From Mycobacterium szulgai (GTDB taxonomy: Bacteria; Actinomycetota; Actinomycetes; Mycobacteriales; Mycobacteriaceae), in contig NZ_LQPW01000143.1 in the NCBI RefSeq assembly GCF_002116635.1, positions 1 through 64,000 on the forward strand: DNA of 64,000 nucleotides, given 5' to 3'. The notes below the pieces were generated by a model, which saw only the letters and a program-made list of their open reading frames with translations, was not told where the DNA came from and ran no database searches. The translations under genes and the position numbers were made by a program. This document shows, piece after piece, positions 43,753-53,133 of the stretch (positions are counted from its first letter, which is position 1; the number at the start of each line of letters is the position of its first letter).

Positions 43753-44958
43753 ATGGAAGACAGCGAGCGGTTCGTTACCCGGTTGGCGCCGTTGACGTTG
43801 GCGGTAAAGAACATGGCCGGCCCGCAATCCGTGTACCACGAGAAGGCCAAAGAGGTGCGGGCCGAACGCGTCCAGCCGGGCGTGATCACGCTGTACCGTC
43901 GCGATGACCTGGTCCGGGTCAACCGTCACCCAGCGGTGCTGGGCGCCGGCGGTCGGGGCGGGAACTTCGGCAACGACAATCCGCTGATTCCGTTGGAGAT
44001 CGACGGCGAGGACCACAAGAAGTGGCGACGGCTACTGGATCCGCTGTTTGCGCCCAAACAGATGACACGGCTGGAGGGCTTGGTACGCAAGCGCGCCGCG
44101 GAACTGGTCGAGGGCTTTGCCGGCGAACCCGCCGCCGAGCTGTATGAGGCCTACTGTATTCCGTTGCCGTGTTTGACTTTTCTGGAATTTCTCGGCGCAC
44201 CGGCTGAGGACCTCGAGTTCTTCATCGGATTCAAAGACGGTGTGCTGCATCCGCAGGGGAACACACGCGAGCAGATCCGGGCCAGCCAGGCCAGCGCCGG
44301 GGCGGCGCTCTTCGACTACTTCGCCGGCTTCTTGGGCCAGCGGCGTGCCGACGGCGCGGTAGGAGACGATGTTCTCTCGGTGTTGCTGCGCGCGCGGATC
44401 GACGATCAACCGCTCAGCGACGCCGAACTGCTCAACATCATTTATCTGCTGATGTTCGCCGGCCTGGACACGGTCACCGCGTCCATGTCATGTTTGTTGG
44501 CCTGGCTGGGCCAACACCCATACGAGCGACGTCGCCTGGCCGAGGAACCGGCCTCGATCCCGAGGGCGATCGAAGAACTGATGCGTTACGAATCGCCGGC
44601 GCCCAGCAGCATCCGCTACGCCACCGCCGACATCGATCTCGGTGACGGACTGACGATCCGGGCCGGCGAAGCGATCCACGTCAGCTGGGCCGCCGCCAAC
44701 GTCGACCCCACCGCGTATCCCGACCCCCTGCGGGTGGACTTCGACCGCGGCCGATTCCACCACCTCGCGTTCGGCAGCGGCGTGCACCGCTGTCTGGGAT
44801 CGCACCTGGCCCGGCTCGAATTGCGGGTAGCCCTCGAGGAATTCCTGGCCCGCATCCCCGACTACACGGTCGACACGGATGGGCTCGTCTACGACAACGT
44901 GTCGGTGCGCACCGTGCAGCAGCTTCACATCAGCATCAACGCGCTGGTCGGCGGCTAG
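43753..44958 (+). CDS. Cytochrome P450, last gene of the terpenoid operon
   Basis: The 401-residue product has I-helix AGLDTV, ExxR in EELMRYE, and haem loop FGSGVHRCLG. It resembles soluble bacterial P450s of the CYP107/CYP189-like kind and differs clearly from the P450 at 35720, so two different oxidations are expected. Its ATG directly follows the ispG stop with no gap. GAGGTGTGA gives the ribosome site. The stop is three bases from that of the convergent enoyl-CoA hydratase gene. Confidence 0.93.
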   Translation: MEDSERFVTRLAPLTLAVKNMAGPQSVYHEKAKEVRAERVQPGVITLYRRDDLVRVNRHPAVLGAGGRGGNFGNDNPLIPLEIDGEDHKKWRRLLDPLFAPKQMTRLEGLVRKRAAELVEGFAGEPAAELYEAYCIPLPCLTFLEFLGAPAEDLEFFIGFKDGVLHPQGNTREQIRASQASAGAALFDYFAGFLGQRRADGAVGDDVLSVLLRARIDDQPLSDAELLNIIYLLMFAGLDTVTASMSCLLAWLGQHPYERRRLAEEPASIPRAIEELMRYESPAPSSIRYATADIDLGDGLTIRAGEAIHVSWAAANVDPTAYPDPLRVDFDRGRFHHLAFGSGVHRCLGSHLARLELRVALEEFLARIPDYTVDTDGLVYDNVSVRTVQQLHISINALVGG

Positions 44959-44961
44959 GCG

Positions 44962-45768
44962 CTACAGTCGATCCCACTTCGGAGCCCTCTTCTCCCGGTG
45001 TGCCCGTGCGGCTTCGGCCGGATTGTTGGTGAAGCCGGTGAGTATCTGGGTGCGATTCTCGATCTCGATGGCATGGCGCAAACTGGGCGCGTCCAGGGCG
45101 GCATTGAGCCCAATCTTGGTCTGCCACACGCCAAAAGCATTGTTCGCGGCGATCTCGCGGGCCTTGGCCAGCGCCGCCGTCATGAGGTCGTCCGGCGCCA
45201 CCACCTCGTGTACCAGCTTGATGCGGTAGGCCTCGGCGGCGTCGATGATGCGTCCGGTGAGCATCAGTTCGCGGGCCACCCCGGCGCCGACGATCTTGGG
45301 TAGCAGGTAGCTGGTGCCCATGTCCATCGAGGAGAAGCCGGCCTTGATGAACACTGAGCCGAACCGGGCTTGCTCGGAGGCGATCCGGATGTCGCAGTGC
45401 AGTGCGAACGCCAGCCCACCGCCGACGGCCACCCCGTTGACCGCGGCGATCACCGGGATGGGCAACTCGTAGAGCCGCAGGTATTGTTCGGCCAGTCGGA
45501 CCTGGGCGTCGTAGCTGGTCTTGAACGCCGGGGCGGTTTCCCTGGTTGCCGTCCAGGGCTCACCGGTGCCGCTCAAATCGGCGCCGGCGCAGAAGCCGCG
45601 TCCGGCTCCGGTGAGGATCGCCACCCGGAAGTCGCCTTTACTGAGCGTGTCCAGCGCTTCGTCCATCGCGTTGATCAGTGATCCGTCGATGGCGTTCAAC
45701 ACCCGGGGCCGATTCAGCGTGACGCAGGCGATGTCGTTGTCCAGAGCTTGCAATTCAACTGCTGACAT
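44962..45768 (-). CDS. Enoyl-CoA hydratase/isomerase family protein
   Basis: The 268-residue crotonase-fold product has the oxyanion-hole segments RGFCAGADLSG and VNGVAVGGGLAFALHCDI. Of the two catalytic acids of true hydratases, the second position reads GFSSMDMG (Asp), and the first is not obvious, so isomerase or other crotonase activity is possible. It would act on an acyl-CoA, possibly the CoA ester of a terpenoid acid or a fatty acid. It starts at ATG 45768 and converges on the terpenoid operon; no operator copy is seen near it. Confidence 0.9.
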   Translation of the reverse strand: MSAVELQALDNDIACVTLNRPRVLNAIDGSLINAMDEALDTLSKGDFRVAILTGAGRGFCAGADLSGTGEPWTATRETAPAFKTSYDAQVRLAEQYLRLYELPIPVIAAVNGVAVGGGLAFALHCDIRIASEQARFGSVFIKAGFSSMDMGTSYLLPKIVGAGVARELMLTGRIIDAAEAYRIKLVHEVVAPDDLMTAALAKAREIAANNAFGVWQTKIGLNAALDAPSLRHAIEIENRTQILTGFTNNPAEAARAHREKRAPKWDRL

Positions 45769-45825
45769 ATCCCCGCACGTTACCGGCGAGCAGGGTTTGT
45801 CGGTGGCTGCTCATAGTATTCGGGC

Positions 45826-47190
45826 ATGGGTTCGAGTACGCGTGAGGAGATCGTCGAGGTCTTCGACGCGCTCGACTATGACGAGGATCGCTTGTGCGGG
45901 TTGACGTTTGACGTGCTGACCACGCCGGAGCGGATGGCCTTCCTCGAACGATTGGAGCGGCTGGCGCGGCGGCTGCGCGTTCCTGAGCACGCGTTGATAA
46001 ATCAGATCGGCGAGCAGTCGTCTGACGAAGAACTCGGGGGCCGGCTGCGCTGCGCGCTGGCCGACCGGTTGCACATCACCCCCGCCGAGGCCGGCCGGCG
46101 CATCGCCGAGGCCGCGGATCTGGGTGAGCGCCGCGCTATGACGGGTGAGCCGCTGTCGCCGCAGTTGACCGCGACCGCCGAAGCCCAGCGCGACGGCCTG
46201 ATCGGCGACGGGCATGTCAAGGTGATCCGCGACTTCCTGCGCGCGCTGCCCGCCGCAATCGACCTGGGTACCCGCACGGCCGCCGAAACCCAGCTGGCCC
46301 AGCTGGGCGCCAGCCGGCGCCCCGACGATCTGGCCGGACTGGCGAAACAGCTGATGGATTGGCTTAACCCCGACGGCAACTACACCGACGAGGACCGCGC
46401 CCGCAAACGCGGCCTGAGTTTGGGCAAGCAGGAACACGACGGCATGTCGCGCCTGAGCGGCTATGTGGATCCCGAGCTGCGGGCCACCCTGGAAGCCGTC
46501 GAAGCCAAACTGGCCGCACCGGGGATGTGTAACCGCGACGACGAAGCCCCAGTGGTCGATGACCAGCCCTCCGCAGAAGCGGCGCGCCGGGACCTACGGT
46601 CCAAACCCCAGCGTTTCCATGACGGGTTGCTCGCCGGGCTACGGGCGCTATTGATGTCCGGGGAGCTGGGTCAGCACAACGGCTTACCGGCCTCGATCAT
46701 CGTCACCACCACACTCCAGGACTTAGAGGCTGCGGCCGGGCGCGGCCTCACCGGCGGCGGCACCATCCTGCCCATGTCCGACGTGATCCGCCTGGGCCGC
46801 CAGGCAAACCACTATCTGGCGATCTTCGACGAGGGCAAGCCGCTGACGCTGTACCACACGAAGCGTCTGGCCTCACCAGCACAGCGAATTGTCTTGTACG
46901 CCAAGGAACGTGGCTGTTCGGCACCGGGCTGCGACGTGAAGGGGTACTACTGCGAAGTCCACCACGTGGCGCCGTGGGCGGCGATCCAGAGCACCGACAT
47001 CGACCAGCTCACCTTCGCCTGCGGCGGGCATCACCCACTGGCCGAGAAAGGATGGACCACCCGAAAGAACGGCAAAGGCGAGACCCAATGGATACCGCCG
47101 GCACACCTAGATCGCGGACAGCCGCGAACTAATCTTTACCATCACCCGGAGAAGCTCCTCTGCGACGGGGACGACGACGAACCCGTTTGA
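45826..47190 (+). CDS. 13E12 repeat family (DUF222) protein with HNH nuclease domain
   Basis: The 454-residue product has the DUF222 helical N-terminal part and a C-terminal HNH domain (CSAPGCDVKGYYCEVHHVAPW, then CGGHH). This is the REP13E12 family, present in many copies in mycobacteria and used as attachment site by prophage phiRv2 in M. tuberculosis. The gene appears intact. Function is probably a DNA endonuclease of a mobile or selfish nature. It lies at the edge of the accessory block, near the return to conserved gene order. Confidence 0.93.
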   Translation: MGSSTREEIVEVFDALDYDEDRLCGLTFDVLTTPERMAFLERLERLARRLRVPEHALINQIGEQSSDEELGGRLRCALADRLHITPAEAGRRIAEAADLGERRAMTGEPLSPQLTATAEAQRDGLIGDGHVKVIRDFLRALPAAIDLGTRTAAETQLAQLGASRRPDDLAGLAKQLMDWLNPDGNYTDEDRARKRGLSLGKQEHDGMSRLSGYVDPELRATLEAVEAKLAAPGMCNRDDEAPVVDDQPSAEAARRDLRSKPQRFHDGLLAGLRALLMSGELGQHNGLPASIIVTTTLQDLEAAAGRGLTGGGTILPMSDVIRLGRQANHYLAIFDEGKPLTLYHTKRLASPAQRIVLYAKERGCSAPGCDVKGYYCEVHHVAPWAAIQSTDIDQLTFACGGHHPLAEKGWTTRKNGKGETQWIPPAHLDRGQPRTNLYHHPEKLLCDGDDDEPV

Positions 47191-47221
47191 CGGGTAGTGC
47201 ATTGAGTCGTCACCGCCAACG

Positions 47222-48847
47222 TCACAAAGGCGTCGGCGGCGGGTACCAGGCGCCGGTGAGAACGAACAGTTCGTAACCGGCCAGCAGCGTGGACAAGCCG
47301 ACAGTGGCGGCGATCGGCCGGCCGATCGCATTGACCAGGCCTTCGACCGGGGCGCCGTTGATCATCTGCTGGACCCCGTCCAGGAACAGGTGGGCGTCGT
47401 AGGCAGGGACCGCGGTCAGCAGGGCGGTCGCGATGTTCACCGTCGGCTGCACCTTGGCGAAGGCGTCGGTGAAGTTGGCCGGTAGCACACCACTGATCGC
47501 CGACACCGGATTCCACTTGAAGACGTCCGCGACGTCGGAGAGGGTCAGGCCCGCCAAGTCGTTTCCGAAAGCGGTGACGCCCTGCTGCGTGCCGGTAGCC
47601 AGGTGGCCCAGCAGGGCTTGGGGATCGACGGAGGGAAAGACGCCGAACGGGGTAGGTACATCGGGCGGCCCGGTCGAGTAGCCGTGTGCCAGATCGCCGT
47701 AGCCGAGGTTCACCAATACCCGCAAATCCGGTTCGATCAGATCTGCCATTGCGTTGCCCAGCAACGGAATTGACCGCAACGGCTGAACCAGCGGCAGATT
47801 CGGGTTGGTGATCATGTAGTAGGTGGTGTTGCCCGTATAACCCTGCGACGGTTGCAGCATCTTCAGCTCGTAGCCGGTGGGCAGCGCCGCCGGATTCAGG
47901 CTCGGATACAACGGATGCGCGTAATAGAACCCGGCGAAGGCGTTGAGGTCGGCCAGCACGTTGATCGGATACTGCGGCCAGTCGGAGATGCCGTCGTATT
48001 CCAGGGTGTAGATGGTGGTCGGCCACACGGTGTTCGACGGCGTCGCGCCGTAGAACGTCTGCCCCAGGCTGGGAAAGCTCAGGCCTGGGAAGCGCGCGAA
48101 GAGGCCGCCATTGGGATTCATCGGGTCGCCCAGGAGCTGGAAACCGAGTTGCTGGTCGGTCAGCGGGCTGTGCATGTTCAACAGCTTTTGCATTTCCAGC
48201 GATGCGATGATGGCACCCTGTGAAATCCCATGCACGACAACGGGATTACCGCCGGGAGTGATCAGCCCATGCTGGCCGGCCGCCGTCCCGAACAGCGTCG
48301 TGTCCAGGATCTGCAGGCCTTGGGCCACCGACTCGTTGAGTGTCAGGACCGTGGTGCCGGTCAACGGGTAAAGCCCGGCCGGGGTGAACATCGCGAACGC
48401 GTTGCTCAGCAGTCCGCCGGGGAAGGCGGGCTTGATGTAGTTGGCCAGAACGGTCGTTATGTAGTCCGGGCTGGGCATGCCGTTGCCGCTGCCGGAGATG
48501 AACACCGATGCGTAGTTGGCCGGAAAGGTGAACGGCGGTGTGGCCGCCGCGGCGAGCGCGCCCGCGCTAGTGGCCTCGGTGCCCGCGTACGCATTAGCGG
48601 CACCCCCCAGGGCAGCGACGAAGTCGCGTTGATAGCCCTCGATCAGCCGGGTGACCGCCTGGTATTCCTGGCCTAAGTCGTTGAAGAGCATCGCGGTCGC
48701 CGCCGACACCTCGTCGGCGGCTGCCGCCAGCACACCGGTAGTCCGCGTCGCCGCGGCCGCATTGGCTTCGCTGATCGCCGAACCCAGCCCAGCAATATCC
48801 GCGGCGGCGGCCGCCATCGCCGCGGGTTGCGCGAGCATGTTTGTCAT
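47222..48847 (-). CDS. PE protein with PE-PPE (serine hydrolase) domain
   Basis: The 541-residue product begins with a PE-type helical domain (MTNMLAQPAAMAAAAADIAG, to ~95). A linker and a PE-PPE domain of alpha/beta-hydrolase fold (~150-370) follow, with the nucleophile motif GISQGA. The proline-rich tail ends PPPTPL. Such proteins are exported by ESX-5, and several have esterase or lipase activity on acyl lipids. Start ATG at 48847 follows a normal PE opening. It marks the end of the accessory block; the next gene is the Rv0939-like one. Confidence 0.9.
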   Translation of the reverse strand: MTNMLAQPAAMAAAAADIAGLGSAISEANAAAATRTTGVLAAAADEVSAATAMLFNDLGQEYQAVTRLIEGYQRDFVAALGGAANAYAGTEATSAGALAAAATPPFTFPANYASVFISGSGNGMPSPDYITTVLANYIKPAFPGGLLSNAFAMFTPAGLYPLTGTTVLTLNESVAQGLQILDTTLFGTAAGQHGLITPGGNPVVVHGISQGAIIASLEMQKLLNMHSPLTDQQLGFQLLGDPMNPNGGLFARFPGLSFPSLGQTFYGATPSNTVWPTTIYTLEYDGISDWPQYPINVLADLNAFAGFYYAHPLYPSLNPAALPTGYELKMLQPSQGYTGNTTYYMITNPNLPLVQPLRSIPLLGNAMADLIEPDLRVLVNLGYGDLAHGYSTGPPDVPTPFGVFPSVDPQALLGHLATGTQQGVTAFGNDLAGLTLSDVADVFKWNPVSAISGVLPANFTDAFAKVQPTVNIATALLTAVPAYDAHLFLDGVQQMINGAPVEGLVNAIGRPIAATVGLSTLLAGYELFVLTGAWYPPPTPL

Positions 48848-48903
48848 CGGCGACAGCGTAGATCGCTCTCACCCGTCATGTCGGTATTTGGGCATGCCGG
48901 TAT

Positions 48904-50847
48904 TTAGGCCGTTTCGCGTTTGGCCAGCCACTCGGCCTGCATCACCATCAGCCCATACAGCTCCGGCGTCGGGGTGTTCGGATCCAGTTCGCGATAGCGC
49001 TGATAAATGTTGACGACGACGCGTTCGGAATCCAGCCAAGACGCATACTCGCCGAGGTCGACGGTATCGACCGCCTCTTCGAACGACAGCCCGTTACGGA
49101 AGGCGGCTTCGGCTTGTTCGCTCACGTGCACGAGATAGCCACGCACGGCACGTATTCCGTCGGGGTCGGTAACCGGACCGTGGCCGGGAACCACCGTGGG
49201 CGCATCGAGGGCAATCATCGCGTCGCAGGCCGCGATCCAGTTGGCGATCGGGCCGGCCCAGACGATCGGCGTGCAACCGATGAACAACAGGTCCCCGCCG
49301 AACAGCACGCCGGCGTCGGGTACATGCACCACCGAGTCGGCGGCGGTGTGCGCGGGGCCGAGGTTGAGCAGATTCACCTGTCGGCCGCCGACGTCGATGG
49401 TCAGCTCGCGGTCGAAGGTCTCATCGGCATTGCGCACAGTAATACCACTGAAGTCGAAGTGCCCGAAGCGATCTCGCGCATACCGGGTCGCGACGGGCCC
49501 CAGATCGGCGGTCTGGATGCGTGCGAGCATCTCGGGGCCGTGGCCGTGTTCGATCTCCTGCGCGGTACCCGCGGCGGCGATGATGCGCACCGAGGGATCC
49601 AGCAGTTGATTGCCGTGGGTGTGGTCGCCATTGGAGTGGGTGATCAGGGCATCGGCGATGGGTGCGCGCTCGGTGATGGGCCGCATCGCGGCCAGCATCT
49701 CGCGGGTGAGCGCGAGGTCGAACAGGGTGTCCACCAGCAGCGACGCGCCGTCGCCGGCCACCAGACCGGCGTTGCTCCAACCGTATCCGCCGTCCGGCAG
49801 CGTCCACGCCCAGACCCGCTCGGCCACCTCGTGCAGCCCGCGGGTGTACGGGACCTTGGACTTCGCCGGATTGACCCGGGGCCGGGCCGGCGCGGCATCT
49901 GGATTGGGCCGCACCGCCAACGGCACGGGCGGGGCGCTGGCCCGAACCGTCTGGCGCGTTTCGCCCAGCCCCTCGACCCGCAACGTCACCACGTCGCCGT
50001 CGCGCAGCCAGCCCGGGAAGGACTCGGGCTCCCTGAGATGCTCGACCAACGTGCAGGTAGGCACCGTGCCGGAGCCGAACACGTCGCCGGGGTGCAGCGG
50101 CACCCCGCGCGAGGCGTAGGAGATGACTTCGCCGAAGGTCCAGTCCATCTGCCCCGTCGATCCGGAGCCGATCACGGTGTTGTTGACCAGCGCGGTCACC
50201 GACAGGGTCAGCCTGCCGTCGCGCAGGTAGGGCGCCAGTTCGTCGGGGGTCACCAGGTACGGGCCCAGCGTGACGCCGCTGTCCTTGCCCTTGGCTTGCC
50301 CAATCCGCAGCTGCCCTTCCAGCATCTGCAGGTCCCGTGCCGACCAGTCGTTGAAAATCGTGTAGCCGATGATCGAGCTTTGCGCCTGTTCCACCGAGAG
50401 GTTTTTGCCTGGCGTACCGATGACGGCAGCGATCTCCAATTCGAAGTCCTGCCAAGCACTTCCGGGCGCCATCGGAGCGTCGTCATAAGGGCCGAGCACG
50501 GTTGCCGGGCACGCGAAGTAGAACGCCGGGATGCGATACCAGGTGTCCGCCAGTATCCGGCCGCCGCCGGTCGCTTCCTGGCAGTTGCGCATGTGGTCCA
50601 GAAAACACAGCGAGTCCCGTATCGACGGCGGCCGCGGTATGGGCGCCGCCAGAGTCGCGTCCTGCAGGCTGATCACCTCGGCCGGTGCACGCAGGGCTTC
50701 CTCACCGGCCGCGCGCAGCCCGTCGGCGCCGCGCCCGATCAGCTCGAGCAGCGTCACTCCGGCGGGCACCCCATGGATCGAGCCGCCGTCGCGGGAGAGC
50801 ACACCGGTGCGTTCGCCGGCGTCGCTTCGATATGTCACCCACTTCAT
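48904..50847 (-). CDS. Fusion: fumarylacetoacetate-hydrolase-fold enzyme plus metallo-beta-lactamase-fold hydrolase
   Basis: The 647-residue product corresponds to Rv0939. Residues ~1-290 are the FAH/HHDD-isomerase domain (DFELEIAAVIG, FNDWSARD, GDVFGSGTVPTCTL). The C-terminal ~310 residues are a metallo-beta-lactamase fold with HSNGDHTHG (HxHxDH-like), GPAHTAAD, FGGDLLF and VPGHGPV. The FAH domain may hydrate, isomerise or decarboxylate ring-cleavage products. The second domain would hydrolyse a lactone, thioester or similar bond. The ligD stop and this start overlap (ATGA), so it is co-transcribed with ligD although the functions look unrelated. Confidence 0.9.
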   Translation of the reverse strand: MKWVTYRSDAGERTGVLSRDGGSIHGVPAGVTLLELIGRGADGLRAAGEEALRAPAEVISLQDATLAAPIPRPPSIRDSLCFLDHMRNCQEATGGGRILADTWYRIPAFYFACPATVLGPYDDAPMAPGSAWQDFELEIAAVIGTPGKNLSVEQAQSSIIGYTIFNDWSARDLQMLEGQLRIGQAKGKDSGVTLGPYLVTPDELAPYLRDGRLTLSVTALVNNTVIGSGSTGQMDWTFGEVISYASRGVPLHPGDVFGSGTVPTCTLVEHLREPESFPGWLRDGDVVTLRVEGLGETRQTVRASAPPVPLAVRPNPDAAPARPRVNPAKSKVPYTRGLHEVAERVWAWTLPDGGYGWSNAGLVAGDGASLLVDTLFDLALTREMLAAMRPITERAPIADALITHSNGDHTHGNQLLDPSVRIIAAAGTAQEIEHGHGPEMLARIQTADLGPVATRYARDRFGHFDFSGITVRNADETFDRELTIDVGGRQVNLLNLGPAHTAADSVVHVPDAGVLFGGDLLFIGCTPIVWAGPIANWIAACDAMIALDAPTVVPGHGPVTDPDGIRAVRGYLVHVSEQAEAAFRNGLSFEEAVDTVDLGEYASWLDSERVVVNIYQRYRELDPNTPTPELYGLMVMQAEWLAKRETA

Positions 50848-53111
50848 TCCCGTACCACCTCACTAGGGTTCTTGTCCGGCCGCAGTCCGCGCCAGCTCAC
50901 TTGCCGCAGCCGGTTGTCCGGCGTCCATTCGCTGTAGCGCACCTCCCCCACCAACGTCGGCTCGACGTACGTCACACCTTTGGCGTCGCGGGTGGAAAGC
51001 TTTGCGTCGAACGGTGATTCATCGGTGTGCAGCGGCGCCAGGGTCTTCTTGAGATTGGCCAGGTCGCGTTCGGTGAAGCCGGTACCGACCCGGCCGACGA
51101 ACTGCAGTCCATCCGGGCCGGGAATGCCCATCAGCAGCGCACCGATGCCGCTGCTGCGCCCGCCCTCACCGGCTCGCCAGCCGCCGATGACCACTTCCTG
51201 AGTGTTCCAATGCTTGTCCTTGATCCACGACGCCGAACGGCGTCCGGGCTGATATGTGGAGTCGCGCTTCTTGGCGACCACACCTTCCCAGCCGCGCTTG
51301 CCCGAGTACTCCAGCGCCTGTGCACCATTGCCGGGCAACAGGTCCGGAACGATGAGACCGCCAGTGCTGGCCAGGGTTTCCAGTAGCTTGCGCCGGTCTT
51401 GATACTTGGCCCGCAACAACGAGCGGCCGTCCAGGTAGAGCAGGTCGAACGCCCAGAATTCGATGCGGGTGGCGCGGACCCGATTCTGCATCTCGTTGAA
51501 GCTGGGCACGCCGGACTGGTCGAGTGCGACCACTTCGCCGTCGATGACCACGTGGTGATCGGCGAGATCTGCGGCCAGCGCCTTCAATTGGGGATACTCC
51601 CCGGTGACGTCGCGGCCGCTGCGGGAACGCAACCGCAGCCTGCCGTGGTCGGCGTCGACCAGCAGCCGGTAGCCGTCCCACTTACCCTCGAAGGCCCATT
51701 GGCCCGCGGTCAAACCCGCCACCGAACCGTGGCTGGCGAACATGGGCGTAAGCGCGTCGAAGTCGAAGACCTTCTGATCCTTGGTCCGGTGCGCCAGCCA
51801 CTGATTGCCATCGGTCTGAATCAGCGCATACCGCCCGGAGATCCGATTGCCGTGCAGATTCACGATCACTTCATCATCGAGGAACTTCTCGGCCTCGTAG
51901 GTGCCGGAGTCCCAGATGATGACCTTGCCGGCGCCGTATTCGCCCTTGGGGATGGTGCCCTCGAACGAGCCGTATTCCAGCGGATGGTCCTCGGTGTGTA
52001 CCGCCAAATGGTTCACCGATGGGGTTTCGGGGAGGTTCTTCGGCACCGCCCACGACACCAGCACCCCGTCTCGTTCCAGCCGGAAGTCGTAGTGCAGCCG
52101 GCGGGCGTGATGCTCCTGAATGACAAACGTATTATTCTGCCCTGCCGCGGGTTTCGAGCTCGGCACCGGCTCCGGGGTCTTCGCCGCGTCGCGCATGCTG
52201 CGGTACTTGGTCAACCGGTCCCGGCTGGGCAGGTCGGCATCCAGCGGCGCGAGCAGGTCGCCATCGCGGGCCACCCGGGCCAGCACCTCGTCGTAGCGCA
52301 GCTGACCCAGCTTCTTGTCGTCGAGCTCGGCCCAGGTGCGCGGCGCGGCAACCGTCGGAAACTCGCGTCCGCGCAGTGAATACGGCGCAATGGTGGTCTT
52401 CGCCCCGTTGTTCTGGCTCCAGTCCAAGAACACCTTGCCCGCCCGCAGGCTCTTGGTCATGGTCGACGTGACCAGCTTTGGCATCGTCTTTTCCAGTTGC
52501 TGCGCAACGCGTTTGGCCAGCACGGTGGCACCGGAGCTGCTCACCGGTTCGGCCAGCGGGGCGTAGAGATGCAGCCCATTGCTACCGCTGGTGAGCGGAA
52601 ATGTGGTCAGCCCGATATCGGTCATCAGGTCACGAACCGCGCGGGCCACCTGGGCCAGCTGCGCCATGGTCACACCCTCACCCGGGTCGAGGTCGAACAC
52701 CAATCGTGTTGCCGGGCCGGGCTTGAACTCTTCGGCCTTGCGGCGCGTCCACTGCGCGACGAACCGCCACTGCGGCACGTGCACCTCCAGCGCCGCCTGC
52801 TGCGCGATCCAGGCCAGCCCGTCGTCGTCGTCGATGATCGGGTAGGTGGTGGTGCCGGAGCGGTGGGTGATGCTGGCTCGCGGCAGCCAGTCCGGCGCCG
52901 ACGACGCCAGCTGCTTCTCAAAGAACGAGGCCTCCTCGACGCCGTTGGGCCAGCGCTTGCGCGTTGCCGGACGGCGCGCGATGTGCGGCACCATCACCTC
53001 GGCGATACGGGTGTAGTAATCGAAGACGTCTGCCTTGGTAGTGCCGCTCGCGGGGTAAAGCACCTTGTCGGCGTTGGTGAGCTTCACCCGCCGCGCTGCC
53101 GCCGAGCCCAT
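50844..53111 (-). CDS. ligD: ATP-dependent DNA ligase LigD (polymerase-phosphoesterase-ligase)
   Basis: The 755-residue product matches mycobacterial LigD (759 aa in M. tuberculosis). An N-terminal archaeo-eukaryotic primase-type polymerase (DLDPGEG with the metal Asp pair) is followed by a phosphoesterase domain (QEHHARRLHYDFRLE, about 375) and the C-terminal ligase with the adenylation Lys in EGKWDGYR. It works with Ku in non-homologous end joining. The ATG at 53111 (MGSAAARRVKL) is the family start; the open frame further upstream is unrelated. The start lies only 22 bp from the divergent PfkB gene. Confidence 0.97.
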   Translation of the reverse strand: MGSAAARRVKLTNADKVLYPASGTTKADVFDYYTRIAEVMVPHIARRPATRKRWPNGVEEASFFEKQLASSAPDWLPRASITHRSGTTTYPIIDDDDGLAWIAQQAALEVHVPQWRFVAQWTRRKAEEFKPGPATRLVFDLDPGEGVTMAQLAQVARAVRDLMTDIGLTTFPLTSGSNGLHLYAPLAEPVSSSGATVLAKRVAQQLEKTMPKLVTSTMTKSLRAGKVFLDWSQNNGAKTTIAPYSLRGREFPTVAAPRTWAELDDKKLGQLRYDEVLARVARDGDLLAPLDADLPSRDRLTKYRSMRDAAKTPEPVPSSKPAAGQNNTFVIQEHHARRLHYDFRLERDGVLVSWAVPKNLPETPSVNHLAVHTEDHPLEYGSFEGTIPKGEYGAGKVIIWDSGTYEAEKFLDDEVIVNLHGNRISGRYALIQTDGNQWLAHRTKDQKVFDFDALTPMFASHGSVAGLTAGQWAFEGKWDGYRLLVDADHGRLRLRSRSGRDVTGEYPQLKALAADLADHHVVIDGEVVALDQSGVPSFNEMQNRVRATRIEFWAFDLLYLDGRSLLRAKYQDRRKLLETLASTGGLIVPDLLPGNGAQALEYSGKRGWEGVVAKKRDSTYQPGRRSASWIKDKHWNTQEVVIGGWRAGEGGRSSGIGALLMGIPGPDGLQFVGRVGTGFTERDLANLKKTLAPLHTDESPFDAKLSTRDAKGVTYVEPTLVGEVRYSEWTPDNRLRQVSWRGLRPDKNPSEVVRE

Positions 53112-53133
53112 GTTGTCAACGTAACCTGTCGGC

